Shown one piece after another: positions 1 through 7,000 of a stretch of DNA of 7,752 nt. The stretch covers positions 1 through 7,752 of the forward strand of contig CAMHRH010000038.1 in the NCBI GenBank assembly GCA_946187605.1, written 5' to 3'. The DNA comes from an uncultured Candidatus Saccharibacteria bacterium (GTDB taxonomy: Bacteria; Patescibacteriota; Saccharimonadia; Saccharimonadales; Saccharimonadaceae). The first letter of the stretch is position 1. Each line of letters begins with the position of its first letter. The notes below the pieces were generated by a model, which worked only from the letters and a program-made list of their open reading frames with translations, did not search any database and was not told where the DNA came from. The position numbers and the translations under genes are program-made.

Positions 1-2
1 TT

Positions 3-179
3 TCCAAAGACAACGAGGTCTATCTAGATTTTGCGCTAATTGATTTGGCTGATCCAGGGAATCCAACCACTCAAGACGGGCGCCTCCATTTTCAATGGGA
101 TAGCGAGCGCCAAGCTTGGGCGCACGCTTTCAGCTACGGCGATGTCGAACCACTCCGAGCCGAGGACGACGAAAACTAG
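3..179 (+). CDS. 3' end of an unrecognised protein gene (partial, 58 residues visible)
   Basis: One frame is open from the left edge to a TAG at 177-179, and the other two plus-strand frames close within about 45 bases, so this is most likely the tail of a real gene that starts outside the window. The visible residues begin SKDNEVYLDFALIDLADPG and end in a very acidic tail, LRAEDDEN. The mix of aromatic and charged residues suggests a soluble, probably beta-rich C-terminus; there is no membrane segment. I do not recognise a family. The next gene's promoter -35 box begins only 8 bases after the stop, with no terminator hairpin between them, so some read-through into the ADP-ribosylglycohydrolase gene is possible. 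Confidence 0.6.
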   Translation, partial: SKDNEVYLDFALIDLADPGNPTTQDGRLHFQWDSERQAWAHAFSYGDVEPLRAEDDEN

Positions 180-187
180 GTTTATGC

Positions 188-216
188 TTGACAATTTCTC
201 ATTTATTTGTTATAAT
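188..216 (+). promoter_or_regulatory. Near-consensus sigma-70-type promoter for the ADP-ribosylglycohydrolase gene
   Basis: A perfect -35 box TTGACA (188-193) is followed by a 17-base spacer and a perfect -10 box TATAAT (211-216). The -10 is preceded by TGT, an extended -10 TGn element. Transcription should start near 222-224, giving a leader of about 42-44 bases before the ATG at 266. Such a strong promoter driving a single gene suggests either high expression or control by a repressor at the palindrome just downstream. Confidence 0.85.
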
Positions 217-218
217 AT

Positions 219-240
219 ATGATAAGGCAAGTATTATCAT
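219..240. promoter_or_regulatory. Palindrome over the predicted transcription start: candidate operator
   Basis: A perfect 7-bp inverted repeat, ATGATAA, 8 bases, TTATCAT, begins just behind the -10 box and covers the expected +1 site. Its position would let a bound dimeric repressor block the near-consensus promoter. It is AT-rich, so as an RNA hairpin it would be weak; an operator is the likelier reading. No cognate regulator can be assigned. The TetR-family gene in this window is one candidate, but its own intergenic palindromes do not share this sequence. Confidence 0.4.
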
Positions 241-251
241 CAAATAACAAC

Positions 252-258
252 AAGGGGG
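252..258 (+). promoter_or_regulatory. Ribosome binding site that fixes the ADP-ribosylglycohydrolase start
   Basis: AAGGGGG lies 7 bases before ATG 266, an ideal spacing. An in-frame TTG at 260 is only 1 base behind the same purine run, too close to be served by it, so the ATG at 266 is taken as the start. Confidence 0.75.
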
Positions 259-265
259 TTTGTCT

Positions 266-1219
266 ATGGCACATTACAATAATGATTTAGTTTATAGAGG
301 ATTTTTTGGTCTCGCTATCGGCGACGCACTCGGCGTCCCGGTCGAATTTCTTGGCCGGAATTGGCTCAAGAAGAATCCCGTTAGGGACTTTCAGGCATTC
401 GGCACGCATCAGGTTCCTGCCGGCACGTGGTCAGACGATACGTCAATGACCCTGGCACTCGCGTGGTCGTTAATCGAAAAACACTGTTTCGATTACGACG
501 ACATCATGCAGAGGTTCTGCGACTGGCTATATCACGACAACTACACTGCAACCGGAAGAACTTTTGATGTCGGTGGCACTTGCGCAGCGGCAATCGGTAA
601 CTATGCGCGTAACAGAGATCCGCGTAGTTGTGGCGAGAGTGGAGAACGCAGTAATGGCAACGGCTCACTAATGCGCATTCTACCGGTAGCTTATGTTAGT
701 TACGCTAATCAACTGAGCGACGTTGACCGCTATCGCTTGACTCGTGATAATTCAGCACTGACACACGCACACGAGATTAGCATCTTGGGATGCTATATTT
801 ACGTAACGTTCGTATGCAGCCTACTGAACGGTAGGAGCAAGAATGAGGCATATGCCGACATTAAGAAGGCGCATTATTCTATGTTCTCGGAAGAGGCAAT
901 GGCGAAGTATCACCGCATCCTCAAAGGCAATATCGCAAGCTTAGACGAGAGCGAAATCGCGTCGAGCGGCTACGTACTGAACAGTCTCGAGGCGGCGCTT
1001 TGGTGTCTGATGACCTCGGATAACTACGAAGATGCCGTACTTAAAGCCGTAAACCTTGGCAAAGACACCGACACGGTTGGCGCCATCACCGGTTCTATGG
1101 CTGGCATCTGCTACGGAATACCGCAGGTCTGGGCTAAAAAGCTTCAGAATGCCGCCTATCTGAAAAAAACCTGCAAAAGGTTCGCAGAGACACAGATAAC
1201 GCCGAGCTACTTAGACTAA
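266..1219 (+). CDS. ADP-ribosylglycohydrolase family protein (ARH/DraG-like, 317 aa)
   Basis: Enzymes of this family use two Mg or Mn ions to hydrolyse ADP-ribose from modified side chains (arginine in DraG), nucleic acids or small ADP-ribose conjugates, in the cytoplasm. The signature blocks are present in order: GDALGVPVEF (residues 19-28), TWSDDT (54-59, metal ligands from S56/D57/D58), GNGSLMRILP (131-140), and GKDTDTVGAITGSMAG (265-280, metal ligands D267, D269, T270). The all-helical core is full length and no catalytic block is missing, so it should be active. There is no signal peptide or membrane segment. The gene stands alone, with its own strong promoter and a terminator 12 bases after its stop, and it faces the convergent gene for a putative ADP-ribosyltransferase-like protein. 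The family is certain; the substrate cannot be read from sequence. An immunity or eraser role is inferred from context only. Confidence 0.95.
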   Translation: MAHYNNDLVYRGFFGLAIGDALGVPVEFLGRNWLKKNPVRDFQAFGTHQVPAGTWSDDTSMTLALAWSLIEKHCFDYDDIMQRFCDWLYHDNYTATGRTFDVGGTCAAAIGNYARNRDPRSCGESGERSNGNGSLMRILPVAYVSYANQLSDVDRYRLTRDNSALTHAHEISILGCYIYVTFVCSLLNGRSKNEAYADIKKAHYSMFSEEAMAKYHRILKGNIASLDESEIASSGYVLNSLEAALWCLMTSDNYEDAVLKAVNLGKDTDTVGAITGSMAGICYGIPQVWAKKLQNAAYLKKTCKRFAETQITPSYLD

Positions 1220-1231
1220 ATCGACAACCAA

Positions 1232-1257
1232 AAATCCCCCGAGTTCTCGGGGGATTT
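1232..1257. terminator. Bidirectional intrinsic terminator between convergent genes
   Basis: A 12-bp perfect inverted repeat (1232-1243 with 1246-1257, core ATCCCCCGAG / CTCGGGGGAT) surrounds TT. In practice the closing pairs open to give a loop of four or more bases. It has TTTCTT on the plus-strand exit and AAAAA, read as a U run, on the minus-strand exit, so it can stop both the ADP-ribosylglycohydrolase transcript and the convergent minus-strand transcript. It sits 12 bases after the plus-strand stop (1219) and starts 5 bases before the minus-strand stop codon (1262-1264). Confidence 0.9.
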
Positions 1258-1261
1258 CTTG

Positions 1262-1642
1262 TTATTCGACCGTTTCGAGAAAAGCCTGATTTAGTTCATC
1301 TTCATTATCATAATCGCCACCATCAACGAGCTGCTCTTTAACCTTTTTATTGTAGATTTCTATACTCATTGGCTGAAAATAGTACTCACCGCCACCTTCT
1401 TCTTTCGCGCGACGGAAGGCGAAGTAATCATCTTTTATCGCGCTGTCCTCCGCTCGCATTTTACGAATATGCGTCGTGTCATGCCATGACACAAGTGTCG
1501 TATTATCCGCGCGACGCTCAATTTCGACGCCGATGCCAATTAATACCGTATCGTCGTTTGGGGATTCGATATAATAGACCGGTTTAGGTAGCTTCTCTCT
1601 ACTTTCGTGTTGCTCTTGATGCATATTGATTTTCTCTGACAT
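1262..1642 (-). CDS. Small acidic hypothetical protein (126 aa), downstream partner of the 568-aa protein
   Basis: I do not recognise a named family. The protein is soluble and acidic, without a signal peptide or membrane segment. After a charged tail of about 18 residues comes a region that looks like a small beta-rich fold (PVYYIESPNDDTVLIGIGVE, then TTLVSWHDTTHIRKM), then EYYFQPMSIEIYNKKVKEQL near residues 86-105, and a very acidic helical C-terminus. It starts at an ATG preceded by GGAG with 5 bases of spacing, and its start lies only 14 bases after the stop of the 568-aa gene, so the two are almost certainly co-transcribed and may be translationally coupled. The shared terminator follows it. 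A role as accessory, chaperone or inhibitor of the larger protein is inference from position alone. Confidence 0.85.
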   Translation of the reverse strand: MSEKINMHQEQHESREKLPKPVYYIESPNDDTVLIGIGVEIERRADNTTLVSWHDTTHIRKMRAEDSAIKDDYFAFRRAKEEGGGEYYFQPMSIEIYNKKVKEQLVDGGDYDNEDELNQAFLETVE

Positions 1643-1647
1643 TTTCG

Positions 1648-1651
1648 CTCC
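1648..1651 (-). promoter_or_regulatory. Ribosome binding site of the 126-aa gene
   Basis: Read on the minus strand, GGAG lies 5 bases before the ATG, inside the 14-base gap after the upstream stop codon. No promoter is seen in the gap. This supports translation from a shared mRNA. Confidence 0.7.
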
Positions 1652-1656
1652 GTTTC

Positions 1657-3363
1657 TTATGATGATTTTTTATCGGCGTTTTTCTTCGTGGACGGCAGGA
1701 TCACCTCCTCGATTGGACGGCCGTCAAAAGTGTCCATCTGTCTCTCTTTGAGAGCTTTGATTATCTCATCTCTCTTGTGATCTGGCACTACTATAGATTC
1801 GATGTAGTCTGGACCAATACCAGTGCGAAACATTTGCTCGTTAGTATCGTCCTCATGACCATTCCTGACGCTATTCATCATTTGGTCTGGCGTAATTCGT
1901 CTCGAAAACTTTGTCTCTTCAGTAGATCCGAAAGTATCGGTACGGTAAACATACCAGTCAGTGCGATCGAATAGCTCTGGCTTAAAAACTACGACAGCGC
2001 CCACCATTGTCATTGTATTAGCATGTTCTTTATGGTGCATGCGTGTAAAGAAGCTGTCGGCGCCACCGCTCATAAAGTCGGATTTCGTCGACATGCCGTT
2101 CTTAATAACGCCACGTTTAAAACGCTCAGACGAGCACATGCCGCCTGTCGTCAACATTCGGTAAATTGACTCGACATTGCCCGTGCCTAATTGATGCATG
2201 GCACGAATATCTTCGCCATACCGAGCGAGGTATTCTTTATGTTTACCCTCTTCGACAAGTGTAGTGTAACCCGGAAAAACCTCCTTGCGAGTCAGGCGTT
2301 CTGCCGCCTCTTTTTGTTCAGCAGACAATTCGTTATAGATATTATGCTCCCAAGCATAACGTGCCTGTTTGTATTTTTGCTCAGAATCAGGCGCCACCTC
2401 CTTTAATGCATTAGGCACATTGAAATCCTGCGCTAAGATATCACCCATGATGCGTTCGATTTTTTCCGGTCGCATATTACTCGGTGCCTCGGCCCTTATT
2501 AGCCCAATGGCCGCGCGTGCTTTATCTCCTCTAGCCACATACACCTTAATCTTGTCACGCTCCAAGACAAAAGCATCGCAAAGTTTGAATGACTTGCCAC
2601 TTTTTCCGTCTTCATAAGTAAAATCACCGAGGCTTACCTTGGCGCCGCTATCAGTTATCTCGCCATCTTCGAAATTCTGCGAGAAACGCAACTTGAGGCT
2701 CATCTCAATCTTCTTCTTGTCAAGATTATTTATAACGTCAATGCGCTGGTCTTCGACATGGTCGCGGTCGCATATTATTTCTGTACGCGGGAAATATAGC
2801 GTTTCGCCCGAGCGTAGGTATTCGCCCTTACGAATATCGCGAATCGCTTCGCTAAGGCCAACATGTCCATGGATATCTTCGGCGCCTTCGACGTCCTCAA
2901 CTCTACCACGCTCGATTGCATCTACGGCGAGCTCAGCAATACTATCGCCGTTCGGAAGTTGTGCATTGTTCTCATGGAAATCGCGAATCGAGTCAAGTAA
3001 GTCTGACGCGGTGTTGCCTTGATCGAGCTCGACGATTGGATTAGCGTCTTCTGGAGCATCAATCATGCCAGATTCTTCCATCGCACCCTCAATGACAACT
3101 GAAGAAACAGCATCTTTAATGTCGGCCAACTCTTCATCGGTACGCACGCCGTCTTCGTCTGCTGCGGCGATTGTCTCTTTTGCATTATAAACAAGAGCCT
3201 CGTCGGTCATTTTTGTCAGCTCGGCGCTGCTCGATAGACCAAGACGTTGTTCGATTTTCGCGCGGAGGCCTTTGATTTTATCGATAATTTTCTCAACAAA
3301 ATTGCCAGAGGATTCATGAGATTCATTTTTGCCATAAGCTGGTAATACCTCTGTCGTACTCAT
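1657..3363 (-). CDS. 568-aa soluble protein with a putative ADP-ribosyltransferase-like C-terminal domain
   Basis: The first ~180 residues are acidic and mostly helical (amphipathic stretch at 22-42), with no signal peptide or membrane segment. A middle part (about 183-345) looks beta-rich and then helical, ending in KQARYAWEHN. The C-terminal part is the most structured: GGMCSSERFKRGVIKNGMST (407-426), DFMSGGADSFFTRMHH (429-444), VVVFKPELFDRTDWYVYRTD (457-476), NEQMF (508-512), then IESIVVPDHKRDEIIKALKE (521-540). The order Gly/Ser-rich turn, FTR strand, substrate loop, then an NE-containing segment followed by a hydrophobic I-x-x-I-V-V strand resembles bacterial ADP-ribosyltransferase-fold proteins, with E509 as the candidate catalytic glutamate. 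I cannot assign a clean R-S-E or H-Y-E triad, so this is a moderate-to-weak call. From memory, long hypothetical proteins in Actinobacteria and other bacteria share the GGxSxxxD/GGA-FFTR pattern. It is followed by the 126-aa gene and is convergent with an ADP-ribosylglycohydrolase. The start at 3363 fits the extended -10 promoter 9 bases upstream. Confidence 0.85.
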   Translation of the reverse strand: MSTTEVLPAYGKNESHESSGNFVEKIIDKIKGLRAKIEQRLGLSSSAELTKMTDEALVYNAKETIAAADEDGVRTDEELADIKDAVSSVVIEGAMEESGMIDAPEDANPIVELDQGNTASDLLDSIRDFHENNAQLPNGDSIAELAVDAIERGRVEDVEGAEDIHGHVGLSEAIRDIRKGEYLRSGETLYFPRTEIICDRDHVEDQRIDVINNLDKKKIEMSLKLRFSQNFEDGEITDSGAKVSLGDFTYEDGKSGKSFKLCDAFVLERDKIKVYVARGDKARAAIGLIRAEAPSNMRPEKIERIMGDILAQDFNVPNALKEVAPDSEQKYKQARYAWEHNIYNELSAEQKEAAERLTRKEVFPGYTTLVEEGKHKEYLARYGEDIRAMHQLGTGNVESIYRMLTTGGMCSSERFKRGVIKNGMSTKSDFMSGGADSFFTRMHHKEHANTMTMVGAVVVFKPELFDRTDWYVYRTDTFGSTEETKFSRRITPDQMMNSVRNGHEDDTNEQMFRTGIGPDYIESIVVPDHKRDEIIKALKERQMDTFDGRPIEEVILPSTKKNADKKSS

Positions 3364-3372
3364 CTAGCTACA

Positions 3373-3381
3373 ATTATAGCA
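3373..3381 (-). promoter_or_regulatory. Extended -10 promoter of the 568-aa gene, giving a nearly leaderless mRNA
   Basis: On the minus strand TGCTATAAT, an extended -10 element with a perfect TATAAT, lies in the 25-base gap between the TetR stop and this ATG. The box ends 9 bases before the ATG, so transcription should start only about 2-3 bases before it. There is no usable Shine-Dalgarno. The only TTGACA nearby (3408-3403) is 24 bases from the -10, too far to act as its -35. The gene may also receive read-through from the TetR gene, as no terminator lies between them. Confidence 0.6.
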
Positions 3382-3388
3382 GAGACGA

Positions 3389-3955
3389 CTACTTAATATA
3401 CTTGTCAAACATCGAGCGCAATTTTGTCTTGAGGTAGTCGCAAATCTCCGGCAATGTCATACCAACTTCGCCACGATAATATTTGCGCACTATTGCAAAA
3501 GTGCCATTAGTCAAGAAAAGAAGTTCAAATTCGGCGTTCTTGTCGTGCACGCCGTTTTCGTGCATAAGCATCAAGACACGCTCGCTGACTTCTTTTTCGA
3601 GCTGACTCAAAAAGCCGGCCGGGGCATCGCTAACAAGTAGCTCGCGGTAAATGTCTTCTTGCTGCTCAAGGAAATCAAAAACTTTTTCGAGATATTGCTC
3701 AACATCATCGACAGTGTTGAACATATAGTAGTCCGAGAAAATTTGTTTTTCGATTTCGTTTTGAATCTCGGCACCTACTTCGTAAATGTTATTGTAATAG
3801 TTATAAAAAGTACCGCGCGTAATCTCAGCACGTTCCGCTAAATCAGTTACCGTAATGTCTTTTACGGCGCCATGTTCGGCAAGCAGTTCCGCAAAAGCCT
3901 CACGAATTTTGCGGCGAGTTCTCGCAGTCGCCTTCTCGTAAGCAGATTTAACCAT
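3389..3955 (-). CDS. TetR/AcrR-family transcriptional regulator (188 aa)
   Basis: The N-terminal DNA-binding domain spans about residues 10-57: TRRKIREAFAELLAEHGAVK forms helix 1, then DITVTDLAERAEITRGTFYN and YYNNIYEV carry the helix-turn-helix and the typical TFYxYYxN ending. The rest is an all-helical ligand-binding and dimerisation domain. The length is normal for the family. I start it at the ATG at 3955, not at an in-frame upstream ATG at 4012. A perfect promoter lies between the two, with its -10 six bases before 3955, so the upstream codons would not be transcribed from it, and residue 1 at 3955 gives the usual short arm before helix 1. It diverges from the MMPL transporter gene, the classic layout for a repressor of an exporter. 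Autorepression and repression of the transporter are inferred. Its ligand is unknown. Confidence 0.92.
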   Translation of the reverse strand: MVKSAYEKATARTRRKIREAFAELLAEHGAVKDITVTDLAERAEITRGTFYNYYNNIYEVGAEIQNEIEKQIFSDYYMFNTVDDVEQYLEKVFDFLEQQEDIYRELLVSDAPAGFLSQLEKEVSERVLMLMHENGVHDKNAEFELLFLTNGTFAIVRKYYRGEVGMTLPEICDYLKTKLRSMFDKYIK

Positions 3956-3961
3956 ACCTTT

Positions 3962-3990
3962 ATTATAGCATACATCAGACAAAATGTCAA
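3962..3990 (-). promoter_or_regulatory. Consensus promoter of the TetR gene, predicted leaderless transcript
   Basis: On the minus strand a perfect TTGACA (3990-3985), a 17-base spacer and a perfect TATAAT (3967-3962) preceded by TGC form an ideal extended -10 promoter. Only AAAGGT separates the -10 from the ATG at 3955, so transcription should begin at or within a base or two of the start codon. Confidence 0.85.
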
Positions 3991-3996
3991 TGATGT
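3972..3996. promoter_or_regulatory. Candidate TetR-family operator inside the TetR promoter
   Basis: ACATCA (3972-3977) and TGATGT (3991-3996) form an inverted repeat. Nested inside it, offset by one base, is a second one, GACA-AAA-TGTC (3978-3988). The 25-bp element covers the spacer and -35 box of the TetR promoter, the usual place for an autoregulatory operator. The symmetry is imperfect as a whole, so this is a candidate only. Confidence 0.4.
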
Positions 3997-4006
3997 GTTC
4001 AATTTT

Positions 4007-4031
4007 AGACATAGTACAACAATACTGTTCT
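4007..4031. promoter_or_regulatory. Second imperfect palindrome, next to the MMPL promoter
   Basis: AGTA (4013-4016), 6 bases, TACT (4023-4026) is flanked by AGACAT on the left and GTTCT on the right, which extend the symmetry with one bulged base. It abuts the proposed -35 of the transporter promoter and could be the operator controlling it. The sequence does not clearly match the palindrome in the TetR promoter, which weakens the case that one regulator binds both. Confidence 0.25.
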
Positions 4032-4059
4032 TTATCACCTCTGGGGGACGGATTATAAT
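4031..4059 (+). promoter_or_regulatory. Promoter of the MMPL transporter gene, predicted near-leaderless
   Basis: A perfect TATAAT (4054-4059) has a weak -35, TTTATC (4031-4036), at 17 bases. The -10 ends 8 bases before the ATG at 4068, so the start site should fall at about 4066-4068. AGGCGG (4060-4065) looks like a Shine-Dalgarno but would be 2 bases from the ATG and mostly upstream of the predicted start site. The poor -35 suggests a weaker promoter than that of the divergent TetR gene. Confidence 0.6.
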
Positions 4060-4067
4060 AGGCGGAT

Positions 4068-7000
4068 ATGAGAAAAATTTCAGATTTTATTGTCGACCAT
4101 TGCTACGTGATTTTTGGCATCTTTTTGGTTCTAACTGGGATTTGCGCAATTCTCGCAACACGCGTGAATATTAATAGAAATATCTACTCTTATATGCCGG
4201 CCGATTCGGAAACTTCGCTCGGCCTTGAGATTATGAATGACGAGTTTAATTACGACCAGACAAGCAGTTACGAGATGATGCTAACTGGCGTGCCGGACAA
4301 CGAGAAAACCGCGATAAAGGACGATATCGAGTCGATTGATGGCGTAAGCTCGGTCGATTATGATAGCTCCGACGAATACAATCGCGACCAGTATACTCGC
4401 TACAAAATTAATGTCGACGCGCCAGCTGATTCGGAAGATTCGGCCAGGATTTATGACGAGATTCATAGCAAGTATTCTGGGCTTTATGAAATTGCCGAAT
4501 CTGGACAGGTTTATGACTATAACGGCTCAGTTTTGAAAATCGGCGTCGTACTACTCGCAGTTGGTTTTGCGATGGTAATCCTGACAATCATGAGTCAGTC
4601 GTGGGTTGAGCCATGGTTATTCTTGTTCGCAATTCTGTTAGCGGTCGTCGTGAATAAAGGTACGAATATTATTTTCCCGAGCGTATCGCATATTACTGAT
4701 TCGATTGCAGCGATTCTACAAATGGCGCTATCGATGGATTATGCAATTATGCTATCGACGCGCTACCGTCAAGAAAAGGCAAAGCCAGATCATCCGGACA
4801 AGAAAACCGCGATGCGCCGCGCAATGCGCTATTCGTTTGGCGCAATTTGTTCAAGTTCAGTTACTACGGTCGTCGGCTTAATCGTGCTCGTCTTCATGAG
4901 CTTCACGATTGGTCGCGATATGGGCCTCGTCTTGAGCAAGGGCGTCGTCTTGAGCCTGGTCTCGATCTTCACTTCTCTGCCGGCGTTATTGCTAATTTTT
5001 GACAAGGCAATCGAAAAGACGGCCAAGAAAACTATCAACTTTAAGATGGATTTGTTCGGCAAGGCTAGCTTCAACCTGCGCCATTTCGCATTACCGATTT
5101 TCTTACTAGTTTTCGTTGGCGGTTTTCTTCTAAAAGGCGGCACGGCGATTAAATTCACGACTGAGCAAAACAACAAAATCAAGGATATCTTTAACGAAAC
5201 AAACCAAATGGCGCTCGTTTATGACAAGAGTATGGACGATGAAGTCACGAAAGTATGCAATAAGTTCGATGCGCGCGAAGATACGACACGAGTACTCTGC
5301 TACGGAAATACGATCAACGAACCAGAAAAATATAATGAACTGGTGCCAAAAGTTAACGAATTGAGCGACGGCGATGATGTCGATACTGAAGATTACTTAA
5401 TAAAGGCACTTTATTATCATTACTACAAAGACGTCGATGCACACCAAATTACGCTGAGTGATTTTGTGGATTTTCTACAAAAGGAAGTTTTCCCAAACAA
5501 AAACTTTGCTGATGAAATAAGCGACGAGACGGTAGCGAAGATTAATCAATTATCGAACTTTACTGACAAAGAAAAAGTTAACCGCTTGCGCACAAAAGAA
5601 GACATTGCAAATGTGCTCGGCGTCGATGCATCAAAGCTCGACGAGGTTTACGTACTCTATTTATCCAAACAAAATTCTTCCGTCAAGTTAACGCTAAATG
5701 AGTTTGCGAATTTCGTAACAAATGAAGTCCTAACGAATCCAAATTATGCATCGATGGTGACAGACGCGCAACGCGCAGATCTCGCAAAATTGAGAACTTT
5801 CAGCAATAGTAATATTACAAACACACCGAAGACAATTGCGGAGCTTTCAAAGATTCTCGGCATCGACCGGGCGACTCTAGAGCAATTGCTCGTTTATTAT
5901 AATTTCACAACTACCGACAATCCGACCGCTACGGCAACGGTTAGCGAGCTCGTTAACTTCTCGCTAAACGACGAGAATGTTATTAGCGAACTTGGCTTAT
6001 CAGATGCGGAAGTTGCGAATATCAAGAGCCAACTTGCGACTGCGCAGAGCGAAATCTCAACCGCTAAAACTAACCTGTCTAGCGAATATAGCGAGTTAAA
6101 CAATGCAATCAATACAGCTATAGCAAAACTGCCCGATGACCAACGCGGAGAAATATCCGGCAAAATCGACGAGTTGCGCGAAGAGCTCACTCGGAGAGTT
6201 AATGCTGCCGAGGCAGTTGCAACAAAGAAGTATAGCTATTCCGATTATGTGAATGCGGCCAGTACAATTGACGCCGTGCTAGATAGCACAACTTCATGGT
6301 TAGACAATCTTGGGACGAATTACGAAAGTGTCTTTAGCAAGCTCGACGAGGAGACGACTAAACAAATTCTCGACGCCGCAAAACAAGTTTCCGACAAGAT
6401 TGCCGAAATCAGAAAGGTCGTAAACCTAAACGAGAGATTGTCGCAGCTCAAAAAAGTCTATCGCCTATATCAGGCAGAGACGACAGCAAGCTCGACAAAG
6501 ATTTCGGTACGCGCATTGGTTAATTTTATGCTCACGCACAAAGATGACGACAAATTGAAAGGCGCGCTAAATCCAAGCACGCTTTCGCAGCTAAAATTGG
6601 CGCAGTACATTATGAATAACCAAACGACAAAGTATTCATCTGGCGCATTGTCGACACGTTTTAGCCTTGACGCGGAGAAAATTCGCTTAGTTTATGCATT
6701 GTATGAATATCGCCACATCAACTCGAACCCAATGCTCTCACTTAAGACTCTGATTAATTTTATCGACAGCGAAATATTGCCAAATCCAGATTATTCGAGT
6801 CGCCTTTCTGAAAACGAGCAAACGAAGCTTTCTACGATTGCGATTTTGATGCGCGCAGCCGAATCTGGATATCCATATAGCTACGATGCGCTCTATCGTG
6901 CGATTCTGCCACTGGCGGACAATGTCGATAAGAACCAATTGTTCTTAGCCTATTTATATCATGGCTCGCTTTACGATTATGACGAGAACTGGGCTTTGAC

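Noticed and set aside
40..222. 60-residue plus-strand open frame
   Set aside because: It overlaps the tail of the left-edge gene in another frame, runs through the promoter boxes at 188-216 and has no recognisable content.
260..265. TTG start six bases upstream of the ADP-ribosylglycohydrolase ATG
   Set aside because: It lies 1 base from the AAGGGGG ribosome binding site, too close to be used, while ATG 266 has 7-base spacing.
1777..3022. Several plus-strand open frames of 65-127 codons opposite the 568-aa gene
   Set aside because: They are antisense shadows of a well-supported long gene, with no ribosome binding sites and no protein-like features beyond composition.
3379..3408. TTGACA at 3408-3403 (minus strand) as the -35 of the 568-aa gene's promoter
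   Set aside because: The spacer to the TATAAT would be 24 bases, far outside the 16-19 range; the TGC extended -10 explains the promoter without it.
4927..4955. 11-base direct repeat TCGTCTTGAGC, 18 bases apart
   Set aside because: It falls inside TM6 of the transporter, where LVLS and VVLS codons are alike; it is explained by coding constraint, not a regulatory or mobile repeat.
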